In this document: positions 8,806-18,156 of the stretch, piece by piece
Layout of the letters: the number at the start of each line of letters is the position of its first letter
Position numbering within the stretch: position 1 is the first letter of the stretch
NCBI GenBank assembly: GCA_035499655.1
Contig: DATJYL010000222.1
Coordinates: 1 to 45,613 of the forward strand
Direction: 5' to 3'
Length of the DNA: 45,613 bases
Origin: Pirellulales bacterium
GTDB lineage: Bacteria; Planctomycetota; Planctomycetia; Pirellulales; JADZDJ01
Translations under genes and position numbers: made by a program
Notes under the pieces: model-generated
Database searches by the model: none
The model's input: only the letters and a program-made list of their open reading frames with translations
What the model was told of the DNA's origin: nothing

Positions 8806-10344
8806 CTATCGCCGCGAGCCGCCGAAGATGCCGCCCAGCACGCCGCGCAAAATTTGCCGGCCGACTTGGCTGCCGACGGTGCGGGCGGTGGATTTGGCCA
8901 TCGCTTCCACCATTCCTTGTCGGCGGCCGGAACCCCAGAGAATTTCGCTGACCTCGGCGCCAAAACCCGTTGCTTTTCCGGCGGCGGCTTTTCCCGACGC
9001 GGCTTTTCCGGCGGATGAATCGCCGGCGGAAGCGGTTCCAGCCGGCGCGGCAGCAGCGGAACCATCGGCCCCGCCTTTGCGCGCGTTCAGCATTTCGTAA
9101 GCCGATTCGCGGTTGACGCGGGTATCGTACTTGGTGCCGACGGGGCTGCGGGCGCGGACGGCGTTGCGTTCGTCGGTGGTAATGGCGCCCATGCGGCAGC
9201 GCGGGGGACAGATGAGCGTGCGCTCCACGGGCATGGGAATCGCCTGTTCTTGCAATGTGGAAACGAGGGCCTCTCCCACGCCAAGCTGCGAAATGACTTG
9301 GGCCACGTCGAGCTTCGGGTTGGGCACAAATGTTTCGGCGGCCGTCTTCACTGCTTTTTGATCGCGCGGCGTGTATGCCCGCAGGGCGTGTTGAACCCGG
9401 TTGCCGAGTTGGCCGAGGACTTCGCTGGGCATATCGTCGGGGAATTGCGAGCAGAAGTACACGCCCACGCCTTTGGAGCGAATGAGCCGCACGACTTGCT
9501 CTACGCGCTGCAGCAGAGCGGGCGGGGCATCGTTGAACAGCAGGTGTGCTTCGTCGAAAAAGAACACGAGCTTGGGTTTGTCCATGTCGCCGACTTCGGG
9601 CAGCGTTTCGAACAGCTCCGAAAGCAGCCACAGCAAAGAGCTGGAGTAGAGCCGTGGTTTGAGAACGAGCTGATCGGCCGCCAGAATGTTGACAATGCCG
9701 CGGCCGGTCGTATCGGTGCGCATGATGTCGGCCAGCTCCAGCGCCGGTTCGCCGAAAAAGCTGTCGCCGCCGTCGCGCTCCAGCGTGACCAAGGCGCGCT
9801 GAATGGCGGAAATCGACTGCGTGCTGACCAGCCCGTAATGCGTGGAAATATCTTTTTGGTTTTCAGCTACAAAGCCGAGGACCGCCCGCAAGTCGTCCAG
9901 ATCTAACAGCAGCAGGCCGCGATCGTCGGCCATTTTAAAGACGATTTGCAACACGCCTTCTTGCGTATCGTTCAGTTCGAAAATGCGGGCCAGCAGCGTG
10001 GGGCCAATTTCGCTGACGGTGGCGCGGACCGGATGGCCCGACTTGCCGTACAAATCCCAAAACACGACGGGGCTGGCTTCGGGAGCAAAGTTTTGCACGC
10101 CGACCTGAGCGGCCCGCTGCGTGAGTTTGTCGCTGGGAGTGCCGGCCAGCGCGACGCCGGAAACATCGCCCTTCACATCGGAAATGAACACGGGGACGCC
10201 CATTCGCGAAAAGCCTTCGGCCAGCACTTCCAACGTGATGGTTTTGCCGGTTCCCGTGGCGCCGGCGACCAGGCCGTGGCGATTGCCATATTTGGCCAGC
10301 AGAGTGACGGGCTTGTCGCCTTTGCCGATGAGGATATCGCTCAT
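8806..10344 (-). CDS. DUF853 / YjgR-type HerA-like ATPase
   Basis: 512-aa predicted cytoplasmic P-loop ATPase of the FtsK-HerA superfamily. Walker A is GATGTGKT (28-35), the [11 protein letters not shown] block (53-63) is typical of DUF853, and Walker B is LVFFFDEAH (259-267). An arginine-rich region and the closing basic tail ([19 protein letters not shown] at 494-512) match the family. A low-complexity Ala/Gly/Ser/Lys linker at about 424-460 with repeated GKAA-like units separates the ATPase core from that tail. YjgR-type proteins have no settled cellular role; DNA processing is the usual guess. Start ATG at 10344. The pyrophosphatase follows 79 bp downstream. Confidence 0.92.
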   Translation of the reverse strand: MSDILIGKGDKPVTLLAKYGNRHGLVAGATGTGKTITLEVLAEGFSRMGVPVFISDVKGDVSGVALAGTPSDKLTQRAAQVGVQNFAPEASPVVFWDLYGKSGHPVRATVSEIGPTLLARIFELNDTQEGVLQIVFKMADDRGLLLLDLDDLRAVLGFVAENQKDISTHYGLVSTQSISAIQRALVTLERDGGDSFFGEPALELADIMRTDTTGRGIVNILAADQLVLKPRLYSSSLLWLLSELFETLPEVGDMDKPKLVFFFDEAHLLFNDAPPALLQRVEQVVRLIRSKGVGVYFCSQFPDDMPSEVLGQLGNRVQHALRAYTPRDQKAVKTAAETFVPNPKLDVAQVISQLGVGEALVSTLQEQAIPMPVERTLICPPRCRMGAITTDERNAVRARSPVGTKYDTRVNRESAYEMLNARKGGADGSAAAAPAGTASAGDSSAGKAASGKAAAGKATGFGAEVSEILWGSGRRQGMVEAMAKSTARTVGSQVGRQILRGVLGGIFGGSRR

Positions 10345-10428
10345 GATTAATTACTCCCGAAGTGTGGAAACTGCCGCGGGCTGCAGTTGCGACCAGATGG
10401 ATAAGGAAAGAATGCCGAAGAGATCAAT

Positions 10429-10536
10429 TTACCCATCGCGTCTGGGAAAATCGACAACCCGGCGTAGAAAATTGAAGAGTAAAAAAAGCACCAGGACCAT
10501 CGCGGCGATGGTACCCGCAACCCCGGGGCTTGGCAT
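10429..10536 (-). CDS. Possible 35-aa single-span membrane peptide
   Basis: A short minus-strand frame starts at ATG 10536 and encodes a Gly/Pro N-terminus, one hydrophobic stretch (TIAAMVLVLFLLFNFL) and a basic tail (RRVVDFPRRDG) before TAA. The positive-inside pattern is what a real small membrane protein would show. It sits in the otherwise empty gap between two same-strand genes. No clear ribosome site precedes it, so expression is uncertain. No family recognised. Confidence 0.35.
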   Translation of the reverse strand: MPSPGVAGTIAAMVLVLFLLFNFLRRVVDFPRRDG

Positions 10537-10576
10537 CGATCGCTAATCTAAATGCATGGGCAGCAAATTCACTCGG

Positions 10577-11764
10577 TTAATGCGCTTCGCGGAAGATGCC
10601 GGTGGCGTACCAAATGCCGTTGGTCCCTTCGCGGATGTCGTAGCCGTAGCTGGCTTGCTTGGCGCTCACGGCTTCCCAATGGCCGGGCGATTGTCGCCAA
10701 CTATTGACGCAATCGACGCAGGAATCCATCAGGTCTTGGTCAGGCCAACTTTCGGCCACCACTTCCACCGGCGTGCCCGGCTCCCCACGGCCCAACAGCT
10801 TGCCGAGAATGCGCTCAAACCGTTCGCCCCAACCTTGGTGTCCCTGCACATGAATTTGAGCCTGATAGTCAGAGTGCGCTGTCGCCTCCGAGAGCAACAC
10901 CGGATTGTATTCTCCGTTGGTGCTGGCCGGATGTTCTGGATGAATCCGGACCGCGAAAATCATGCTGCGCTGCGTCAGCGTTCCTTCGGGCAAGTTGACC
11001 AACGTTTCCACCTGGCTGGGATGAAATCGGTAATACTTGCCGGGCGTGAACGGTAGCGCGCTGACAACATAGCCCCAGTATTCGGTCTTTTCGTGCGCCA
11101 GATCAATCACGGCCAGCCCAGGGCCCTTGTGCAATTCGGAAAAAGCACCGTGATCGAGGAGCCGAATGGTTTGCCCTTTGACGGTAATTTGCGCGTCGAT
11201 GGGGAGCTTGGTGAGCACCATGCCGGATAGTTTTTCGCGTATGGCCGGTTGGTTGAAGGCTTTTTCCACGTTCACGACCGAATCGCCGGCGTTTGCAGCC
11301 TCTGATCGTTTTTGGTCTGACGGCCGGTAAAAGTGAATCAGCATCAACTTCTTTTCAGCTTTGGCCTGGTCCATGGCTTGCGAATAGCTATCCAGCCAAC
11401 TTATCGGAAGCGAAGCAGCGTCGGTTGCCGATGCGGCCTCGACCGCTGCTGGTGCCGCGGTTGCAATGGGCGTCGTAGCCGCAGACGTTGAGGCGCTGCT
11501 TGAACCCGACGGAACCGTGCTGGATGCCGACAAAGCAACGGCTACCGCTGATGGAACGGTGCCCGCCGCGGTTGATGCTGCAACCGACGCAGGCGGAGCG
11601 GATTCCGTTATTTGGTCAGCTACATTCAATGCCGCTACCACTGGCGGCAGCGGAGCCGGCGGATAGTCGTCCTCAGCATTGGCAATCTGAATAGCCAAGC
11701 AAAGGCACATGGCCATCGGAGCCAGTCCAAACCAGCCCCACAAATCGTCGCGTAAAGTCACCAT
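10577..11764 (-). CDS. Secreted thioredoxin-fold-like plus CAP (SCP/PR1)-like protein
   Basis: 395-aa predicted exported protein. Residues 1-30 look like a signal peptide ending ANA. An Ala/Ser/Thr/Pro-rich linker covers about 33-120. A thioredoxin-like segment (about 122-225; WLDSYSQAMDQAKAEKKLMLIHFYRP begins it, shown here only as WLDSYSQAMDQAKAEK) lacks a CxxC. The C-terminal 120 residues resemble a CAP domain: NPVLLSEATAHSDYQAQ, GHQGWGERF, AESW and the diagnostic NSWRQSPGHWEAV at 354-366, then YATGIF. CAP domains occur in secreted proteins of varied function; the combination is not one I can name. The start at 11764 is chosen for its signal peptide; a GTG/ATG further upstream is open but less likely. 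Confidence 0.75.
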   Translation of the reverse strand: MVTLRDDLWGWFGLAPMAMCLCLAIQIANAEDDYPPAPLPPVVAALNVADQITESAPPASVAASTAAGTVPSAVAVALSASSTVPSGSSSASTSAATTPIATAAPAAVEAASATDAASLPISWLDSYSQAMDQAKAEKKLMLIHFYRPSDQKRSEAANAGDSVVNVEKAFNQPAIREKLSGMVLTKLPIDAQITVKGQTIRLLDHGAFSELHKGPGLAVIDLAHEKTEYWGYVVSALPFTPGKYYRFHPSQVETLVNLPEGTLTQRSMIFAVRIHPEHPASTNGEYNPVLLSEATAHSDYQAQIHVQGHQGWGERFERILGKLLGRGEPGTPVEVVAESWPDQDLMDSCVDCVNSWRQSPGHWEAVSAKQASYGYDIREGTNGIWYATGIFREAH

Positions 11765-12260
11765 AAACTGCCTCCCTACATTGCAATCCAGGAATAATTG
11801 GGTGAACTCTTCGAGCACAACAAAGGCGGGCCAAACTCTGCACTAACCAGCTGCTAGCCAGTGGCTTATCATCAATTTCACTCGAAGGATTGCCGGTGCT
11901 GTCAGGCATTGGCAGCAGGGGCATTATGGGCGGGTTCGAGCTTTTCTATTGTGCTAGCGTCCGAAAGGTAATCCGGGACATTAAGGCAGCATGAATAGAA
12001 TCCGGCAAGGGGGTTAATCAAGCGATTTGAGAAAAATAATCAGACTTTTCCGATTTTTTCCCTTACTGCAAGATGCTCTCTGACCAGGAACGAATTACGC
12101 TCAACTGCTTCCATCTGGATTTTTGGCGATCAGATCGAGTGGGATGTTTGTTCTGATTTTTCCAAAGTTGCAAATTAGGGTGTTGGCGTGGCCTGGGATT
12201 TCGTGGTATGAATTGACGGCACACACTCTGCCTTGCCCATTTTTGTAAGGAACCGTACGG
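11765..12260. promoter_or_regulatory. Divergent, AT-richer intergenic region
   Basis: Almost 500 bp between divergent genes, AT-rich between about 12020 and 12170. It should hold promoters for both flanking genes. No RNA gene or convincing small frame was seen. Confidence 0.5.
12183..12212 (+). promoter_or_regulatory. Candidate sigma70-like promoter of the 839-aa gene
   Basis: TTGGCG (12183-12188) and TATGAA (12207-12212) each match 4 of 6 consensus bases with 18-bp spacing, about 50 bp before the ATG at 12261. The start codon itself is preceded by AAGGAA. This is a weak pattern match only. Confidence 0.3.
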
Positions 12261-14780
12261 ATGCGATTGCCCACACATTTTCTGGGTGCCATAGCGCTTG
12301 GAATTAGCTTGCTGGTTTTATCCCATGTCGCTGCCCAATCTCGTTCGCAGCTAGATGTTCAGGATGCCATTTCCGAACAAGAAACATGGCTCTCTGGTCA
12401 AGCCAGCGGGGCGGGCTGGGACAAATATTTGCACACCCAGGAACTCGAACAACAAATCAAGAAAGGCGCCGCGGCCGATCGCGATGCGGTTCGCAGCATT
12501 CTAGAAAAATACGAAGCGCACGAGCCCGGCTTGCGGCTGCCGCAATTCCAATCGACACGCAAAGCCCTGACCGCATGGCTCGAGGAGCTTTCGCAACCCA
12601 AAGCGGCCGACTTACCAGCCCTGGCTCGAGCGGCCAAAGCCGACTACAAGCCGGTCGATAAAGCGGATGTTATGGAACACCAAGTGGCATTGGATGCGGC
12701 CGTGCGGCGCTTGGATCGTTACTTGAAAGCCTCCGGTCCCAACGGCGAAGCTTGGCGCAAGTTCCTCAACTTGGACGACTTGCAGACTCAGTTGAGAAAA
12801 GACTTGAACGCCGATCCCAAAGTCCTGGATGCACTGGCCGATCATTACACCTCCGGGTATTCGGGATTGGAACTACCTCAATTTCGCGGCGTGACCGGCA
12901 CGTTGCGACCGTTCGCCGATTTGTTGGCGGCTTATCAAAATGCACAAGCTCGTGAGGACTTTGATAAAAACTTGGACGCCTTGGCGGCTAGTTTGGAAAC
13001 AGCGGTGAAAGATCCGGCCAAACTCGATCGGCAACAATTGGGCGATTTGCTCAACCGAATCGCCGCTTCGGGACAGGTGCCGGCATTGGTCTCCGCGGTT
13101 CGCAGTCAGTTCTCGCAATCGAATTTGCTCGTCCAAGTTTCCAGCAATATCGTGGTGGCCGGCATCAATGATGATGTCGATGAACAAACCCCCATCAAAG
13201 ACGAGATCTTAGGAACCGATGTCGTCGGCAAAGGACACACCACGGGGCAAGTGCGGGCGGAACTCGTGCCCAATCGCGACAAAGCCGTCGTCGAAATTGG
13301 TCTCACAGGCCAAACACAATCCAAAACCGTCGGCTATCACGGCATCGTTACCGTCTTCAGTCACGGCACGACGCAATTGTCTGGAAAAAACCGTGTTGAG
13401 TTTGACGAAGCCGCTTTCACCGCCGATCCGGCCAGCGCCCAGTGTTGCACCAATAACGATATCGATGGCATCGATGTTTGCGCCGGCGCCCTGATCACGC
13501 ACCTGGCTACCAAACGCGTTTACGCCAGCAAATGCGAAGCGCAAGCCATTGCGGGCGAACATGCGGAAGCTCGGCTGGAAAATCGCATGGACAGCCGCAC
13601 AGGAACTATGTTGGGCAATTTGAATCGTTCGTTCGATGACAAATTCCGAAACCCGCTCACACGGCGCGGGGCGTTTCCGCAACAGCTTTCGTTCAGCACC
13701 ACCAGCGATTGGCTGAATGTGGTGGGCTTGCAAGCCCGCGCTGACGAATTGGGGGCGACTACTCCGCCGCCCGACGCCGCCGCCGACACGCAACTTTCGC
13801 TGCGGTTGCATGAATCACTGGTCGATAATTTAACCGCCGCGGTGGAAGCAGGCCGAGAAGTTCGCTCCCTCGCCTATCGCCGGTCGGTGCGCGATGCCGC
13901 TAGTATGCGGTATGAACAGTCTGAGTTTAATGACTATTTGCAGTGCCTCGCCGAATCCGCCGCTCCAACCGATCATCGCGACAATTCGCTGGTGGTGCCG
14001 CTCGATCAATTCCAATCGTTGATGAAAGATCGAAATGGCCTCACCGTGACCCAGGCTGATTACGATGCGCTGACCAGTGCTGTTTACAACGCCACCCTCA
14101 CGCAAGCACAGTTCGACCGGTATTTGGCGGGCTTGTCGCGAGAATCGGTTTCCTACGCCGACGTCATGAAGTTTTTAGCCGATGTGAAACGAGGCGACGC
14201 GCAGGTCAATTACAGCGGCATGACCTTCGCCGACGAGCAGCCGGTCGAGATTCAATTTCGCGATGGCACGGCCCGTTTGACGTTGCACATCAAATCCACC
14301 ACGCAGCCCAATTTGGATTCCAACGGCAAGCGGGTGGTCAATCCGTATCCGGCCGAAATTTTCGTGACTTACAAGCTCACGCTGGAAAATGGCGTGGCCA
14401 AGGTCACTCGAATCGACAACGAATTCGGCGTGAAACCGCTGCCAACGCCGGGCGAATCCGAGGCTAATCTTTCGCTCCGCGAAAAAACTCGCCGCAGCAC
14501 GCTGCTGACCAAAACGCTGCCACGGCGATTCTTTGGCGTGGGCGAAGCGCCCAGCGATGACACCGAACCCGCCGCCGAACCCATTTTTCCCCAGCAATTA
14601 AAATCCGAAGGCTTAACTCTTAAGGGTCGTTGGGCCAAGCTGGGCCAACTCGCCTGGACGCAGTTGGTGACTAAGGATGGTTGGCTCGCCGTCGGCTGGA
14701 CCGTGCCGGCGCAAGGCGCTACTGCGGAGCAGGCGCAGCCCGCGCGGAGTTTAGCATTGAACCATGCAGCGTTACGTTGA
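12261..14780 (+). CDS. Secreted protein of unknown function with a 112-residue internal duplication
   Basis: 839-aa predicted exported protein, with a signal peptide at 1-25 (ending SHVAAQ). Two related helical blocks, about 36-110 and 147-224, are spaced by exactly 112 residues: GAGWDKYL/GEAWRKFL, a LEQQI/LQTQL segment and LPQF at 93-96/205-208 align. A beta-rich middle region (about 290-520) contains FDEAAFTADPASAQCC. A long C-terminal region ends in an Ala/Gln-rich tail. The architecture looks like a planctomycete-specific conserved hypothetical; no enzyme motif is visible. The AAGGAA ribosome site supports the start. Its last 17 bases overlap the next gene, implying coupled translation. 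Confidence 0.85.
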   Translation: MRLPTHFLGAIALGISLLVLSHVAAQSRSQLDVQDAISEQETWLSGQASGAGWDKYLHTQELEQQIKKGAAADRDAVRSILEKYEAHEPGLRLPQFQSTRKALTAWLEELSQPKAADLPALARAAKADYKPVDKADVMEHQVALDAAVRRLDRYLKASGPNGEAWRKFLNLDDLQTQLRKDLNADPKVLDALADHYTSGYSGLELPQFRGVTGTLRPFADLLAAYQNAQAREDFDKNLDALAASLETAVKDPAKLDRQQLGDLLNRIAASGQVPALVSAVRSQFSQSNLLVQVSSNIVVAGINDDVDEQTPIKDEILGTDVVGKGHTTGQVRAELVPNRDKAVVEIGLTGQTQSKTVGYHGIVTVFSHGTTQLSGKNRVEFDEAAFTADPASAQCCTNNDIDGIDVCAGALITHLATKRVYASKCEAQAIAGEHAEARLENRMDSRTGTMLGNLNRSFDDKFRNPLTRRGAFPQQLSFSTTSDWLNVVGLQARADELGATTPPPDAAADTQLSLRLHESLVDNLTAAVEAGREVRSLAYRRSVRDAASMRYEQSEFNDYLQCLAESAAPTDHRDNSLVVPLDQFQSLMKDRNGLTVTQADYDALTSAVYNATLTQAQFDRYLAGLSRESVSYADVMKFLADVKRGDAQVNYSGMTFADEQPVEIQFRDGTARLTLHIKSTTQPNLDSNGKRVVNPYPAEIFVTYKLTLENGVAKVTRIDNEFGVKPLPTPGESEANLSLREKTRRSTLLTKTLPRRFFGVGEAPSDDTEPAAEPIFPQQLKSEGLTLKGRWAKLGQLAWTQLVTKDGWLAVGWTVPAQGATAEQAQPARSLALNHAALR

Positions 14781-15240
14781 AATTACGTTCGATTGTTTGC
14801 CGTTGCGTTCCATATCGCGGCTGGAAATTCCGCTCGATGCTTCGCCCCGTTACCGTCAACGGTGCGAGAACATCAAGGCGGCTATGGAAACGCACGGCTC
14901 ACATAATTCCTACTATGTTTACAACGCTCATTGCGTTTTCCATTTAACAAATTCGGCGGACGAAGGCATGCTGGAATTCAGCTTCGAAGGCACCGTGCTT
15001 ACCGACGAAGCCGATCAACAGGCCGCTCACGCCCATCTGCAAGTCAAATTGGAACGCGAAACTTGCGAATGGCTCACCGAACCTGTCGTGGCCTGGTTCA
15101 AAGACACGGTGCCCCGCGCCCTGATGGTGGAGTTCAATCGTTACATCGCCGCCGGCGATTTGGAACAGGCGAAAAAGCGGATTGCCGCGCTGCAAGCCAA
15201 AGCTGACCAATCGGGCGGCTACATGGGGATGTATTTGTAA
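14764..15240 (+). CDS. Conserved hypothetical protein coupled to the 839-aa gene
   Basis: 158-aa soluble protein without signal peptide or membrane segment. It opens with beta-rich sequence (MQRYVEITFDCLPLRSI), has a central HNSYYVYNAHCVFHLTNS block with histidine, tyrosine and cysteine residues, and ends in helices (LEQAKKRIAALQAKAD) before GGYMGMYL. The ATG lies inside the last 17 bases of the preceding gene, so the two are almost certainly co-translated. I recognise no functional family; it looks like a conserved planctomycete protein. A cytoplasmic protein paired with a secreted one is slightly unexpected. Confidence 0.8.
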   Translation: MQRYVEITFDCLPLRSISRLEIPLDASPRYRQRCENIKAAMETHGSHNSYYVYNAHCVFHLTNSADEGMLEFSFEGTVLTDEADQQAAHAHLQVKLERETCEWLTEPVVAWFKDTVPRALMVEFNRYIAAGDLEQAKKRIAALQAKADQSGGYMGMYL

Positions 15241-15447
15241 CGCAGTGGCCGATTGATGTGGCAACTGCGTCGATGGCAAACCCAGCGAACTCATCTGCGG
15301 CGAAATGCGTATAGTGCAATGAGGGGCTTATAATACGCGCAAAGCGGGCGAACGTTTCGATTTTTGCAGCTAACGCCGAAAACCCGCACGGAACGCAAAT
15401 CTTTTCCTACTAAGCCAGTTCCGGGCTTGGCAGCGCCAAGGTGTTTT
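15241..15447 (+). promoter_or_regulatory. Leader region of the two-component operon, with perfect -10 hexamer
   Basis: TATAAT occurs at 15329-15334, about 115 bp upstream of the chosen start at 15448 and 35 bp before an alternative TTG. No good -35 sits at the right spacing. CGCAGT/ACTGCG arms (about 15241-15269) form a weak hairpin after the preceding stop codon, lacking a T-run. Confidence 0.4.
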
Positions 15448-16584
15448 ATGCCCCGGTTCCCCCGCGATGTGACTGGGTACATTCAGAAACATCGGTTTCT
15501 GGCGTATTCGATCAGCGTGCTCAGCGTGGCGGTTGCCTCGGCGGTGACATTTTATGTGGAACCGCTGCACGAAGCCCCGACAGATTTATACTTTGCGGCG
15601 ATTGTAGTCACGGCCTGGCTGTGTGGAAAGTGGCCGGCGATATTGGCGACGGCGCTGTCGACATTGGCGGTAGATTATTTCATCATTCCGCCCATTTTTT
15701 CGATTTTGCTGGACTTTGCCGATTTAACGCGGTTTGTAATTTTCGCCTCGGTGGCGCTTTCGATTTGCTACTTGCAAGACCGTTACAAGCAGGCTGCAAA
15801 TCGGCTGCGCGAAGCAAACGACGTGCTGGAGGCACGGGTCCAGGAGCGCACCGCCACCTTAGCCACCGCAAACGAAGCGCTGCTTAACGAGATCAAAGAG
15901 CGGCAAGCCGCGGAGGACGCGTTGATCCAGTCGGAGGCCAACCTGCGGCTGGCACTGGGCAGCACGGAATTGTCGCTCAAGGAAAAAGAAGTGCTCAATC
16001 GCGAATTGAATCATCGGGTAAAAAACAATCTGCAGATCATCAGCAGTCTGCTCAGCATTCAATCCAGCAAAATTCAAGGCCGGGAAAATCAGGAGATTTT
16101 TAAGGAATGCCAGCACCGCATCCGCGCGATTGCGCTCGTCCATCAACGGTTGTGCGGCGCCGCGAATTTGACGAGCATCGATATCTCCGATTATTTCGGC
16201 AAGCTTGTGCAGGAGCTGTTCCGGTCCTACTACGTGGGGCGTGGCCAGGTTACGCCACATGTCACGGTTGAGGCCCTGGCACTGGGCATCGATCGGCTGG
16301 TGCCCTGCGCGCTGATTGTCAACGAGTTGGTTTGCAACGCTTTTAAGTATGCATTTCCTGACGGTAAATCGGGCGAAGTGAGCGTGGAACTTCGTCGAGC
16401 CGACGATCGCATCAGCCTCTCGGTTCGAGACAACGGCATTGGCTTTTCTCCAAAACAAGCGCCTCAGCGCTCCAGTGTCGGGCTGCAAATTGTGCGGGCC
16501 CTGGTCGATCAGCTTTCCGGTGAATTGCAATGGACCAATGGCTGTGGCACCGGCGCCACCGTTACTTTTCCAGAAATAAATTAA
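15448..16584 (+). CDS. Sensor histidine kinase, DUF4118 membrane module plus HisKA_2
   Basis: 378-aa membrane kinase. Residues 15-115 carry several hydrophobic helices of DUF4118/KdpD-like type (FYVEPLHEAPTDLYFAA, WPAILATALSTLAVDYF). A coiled coil runs about 116-183. HisKA_2 follows with phosphoacceptor H189 in LNRELNHRVKNNLQ. The HATPase domain has an N-box around IVNELVCNAFKYAF and a G-box RDNGIGF. All kinase motifs look intact. Typical members autophosphorylate and pass phosphate to a receiver. The next gene, 15 bp downstream with an AAAGGAG ribosome site, starts with such a receiver, so it is the likely partner. The ATG at 15448 is favoured over a TTG at 15364. Signal unknown. Confidence 0.92.
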   Translation: MPRFPRDVTGYIQKHRFLAYSISVLSVAVASAVTFYVEPLHEAPTDLYFAAIVVTAWLCGKWPAILATALSTLAVDYFIIPPIFSILLDFADLTRFVIFASVALSICYLQDRYKQAANRLREANDVLEARVQERTATLATANEALLNEIKERQAAEDALIQSEANLRLALGSTELSLKEKEVLNRELNHRVKNNLQIISSLLSIQSSKIQGRENQEIFKECQHRIRAIALVHQRLCGAANLTSIDISDYFGKLVQELFRSYYVGRGQVTPHVTVEALALGIDRLVPCALIVNELVCNAFKYAFPDGKSGEVSVELRRADDRISLSVRDNGIGFSPKQAPQRSSVGLQIVRALVDQLSGELQWTNGCGTGATVTFPEIN

Positions 16585-16599
16585 AAGGAGCTTGCTGTC

Positions 16600-18156
16600 A
16601 TGTCGGCGACACAAATTCTTGTGGTTGAAGACGAGCGTCTTGTCGCCACGGCGATTCAAAATGAGTTGGAGCAGTTCGGTTACGAAGTATCCGGCATCGC
16701 CTCCTCGGCCCGCGAAGCCGTGGAAAAAGCCTTGGAGAATAAACCGGACCTGGTGCTGATGGATATTCACCTGCAGGGAGAACTCGACGGCATCGAGGCC
16801 GCCCGAAAAATCCGCTCTTATTGCGGCGTTCCCATCGTTTATCTTTCGGCCTTTTCCGATCTGGAAACGGTCGCCCGCGCTGGAGAAACCCAAGCTTTCG
16901 GATACTTGCTGAAACCTTACGAGGAGCAAGAACTGCACACGACCATTGAAATGGCGATCGCCAAGCATCGAGTGGAGCAAAAGTTGGAAGAAACAGAGCG
17001 GTGGCTGGCCGCCGTTCACAATAGCATTGGCGATGCGGTTATCACAATCGATCCGGAGCAGCATGTCCGGATGATGAACGCCGCTGGTGAATCGCTGACC
17101 GATTGGGAGAAAGATCAGGCGGCGGGCGTGCCGGTGATGACGGTTTGTAAAATCACTGTTGGCGATCAGGCGGCGCCGCTACAAGCGCTGATTGATTTAG
17201 TTTCTCGGGAAAACCGCGCGGAAGATTTGCCGGCGGGGTGCAGCATTGTTTCGCGCAAAGGCCGCGTCACGCCGGTGGAGGGAACGCTGTCGGCCATTTT
17301 CGATTCGCGAGGCGATTTTCTCGGAATCGCCCTGGTGCTGCGCGATATCAGCGTTCGTTTGGAATTCGAAGCGCTGCGGCGGGAAAACGAAGAAAAGTTG
17401 CGCCGCCAGCAAAAAATGGAAACCCTCAGCCGGTTGGCCGGGGGATTGTCGCAAAAATTGAACAGCTTGTTGACCTCTGTCATGGGCAACACGTCGCTGG
17501 CTTTGGCCATGACGTCGCGGAAGTCCGAAAGACGCGAACTGCTGGAGCGCGTCGAAGCGGCGGCCCAACATGCCGTGGAGCTGGTTCAACGGCTGCAAAT
17601 GTTTTCGTACGCGGGCCGCAGCACCGGCAAAATCCAGCCGCTCGATTTGGAAGAGTTGGCCACGAATTGCTTGAAGGAAATCGATGCCCGCACCGATGCA
17701 CGGATTTCGTTCGACTTGAGTTCTGATCCTCAGCTTTGGGCAGTGGACGGGGACGAGCTGTTGTTGGGGCAGGCTATTTTCGAACTGGTTTTGAATGCCG
17801 AGGATGCCGTGCCGCGAGAGGGCGAAGTGTGGGTGGAACTGGAAAATGTCGAAATCAATTGCGGCGAGTTGTCGAGCCATCCTGAAGGACGTGTTGGGCA
17901 ATTCGTTCGTGTTCGGATTAGCGATACCGGAGCGGGAATGAAGCCGGCGGTCCGTGCGCAGATTTCCGAGCCGGGCTTCACCACCAAAGCGGAAGGACGG
18001 CCGACGGGGCTAGGGTTGGCGTTGGTGTTCGCCGTGATCGAGCAGCACCGGGGTTGGATAGAGTGCGCGAGGCATGCGGGGCGAGGCACTCGATTCGATT
18101 TGTATTTGCCAAGACAGAGGGCGGAATCGTCAGCGGAAACCACGCCCAGCCGTTAG
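16600..18156 (+). CDS. Receiver-PAS-HATPase protein with degenerate kinase H-box
   Basis: 518-aa cytoplasmic protein. The receiver domain (1-122) is intact: E10/D11, phosphoacceptor D55 in VLMDIHL, S83 and K105 in LLKPY. A PAS-like domain covers about 132-255. The kinase module starts at about 272 with METLSRLAGGLSQKLNSLL; family members have LAGGIAHDFNNLL here, so the phosphoacceptor His is Gln285 and the Asp after it is Lys286. The ATP-binding part seems intact (ELVLNAEDAV, DTGAGM, TGLGLALV). It should accept phosphate from the neighbouring kinase but not autophosphorylate at the usual site. It may act through ATP binding, or modulate a partner. Its stop overlaps the acyltransferase stop. 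Confidence 0.88.
   Translation: MSATQILVVEDERLVATAIQNELEQFGYEVSGIASSAREAVEKALENKPDLVLMDIHLQGELDGIEAARKIRSYCGVPIVYLSAFSDLETVARAGETQAFGYLLKPYEEQELHTTIEMAIAKHRVEQKLEETERWLAAVHNSIGDAVITIDPEQHVRMMNAAGESLTDWEKDQAAGVPVMTVCKITVGDQAAPLQALIDLVSRENRAEDLPAGCSIVSRKGRVTPVEGTLSAIFDSRGDFLGIALVLRDISVRLEFEALRRENEEKLRRQQKMETLSRLAGGLSQKLNSLLTSVMGNTSLALAMTSRKSERRELLERVEAAAQHAVELVQRLQMFSYAGRSTGKIQPLDLEELATNCLKEIDARTDARISFDLSSDPQLWAVDGDELLLGQAIFELVLNAEDAVPREGEVWVELENVEINCGELSSHPEGRVGQFVRVRISDTGAGMKPAVRAQISEPGFTTKAEGRPTGLGLALVFAVIEQHRGWIECARHAGRGTRFDLYLPRQRAESSAETTPSR

Noticed and set aside
8474-9631. 385-residue minus-strand frame
   Set aside because: Arg/Ala-rich composition and overlap with ppa and the DUF853 gene in another frame mark it as a shadow.
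15859-17064. Minus-strand frame of 401 residues
   Set aside because: Antisense to the two-component genes, which have clear conserved motifs.
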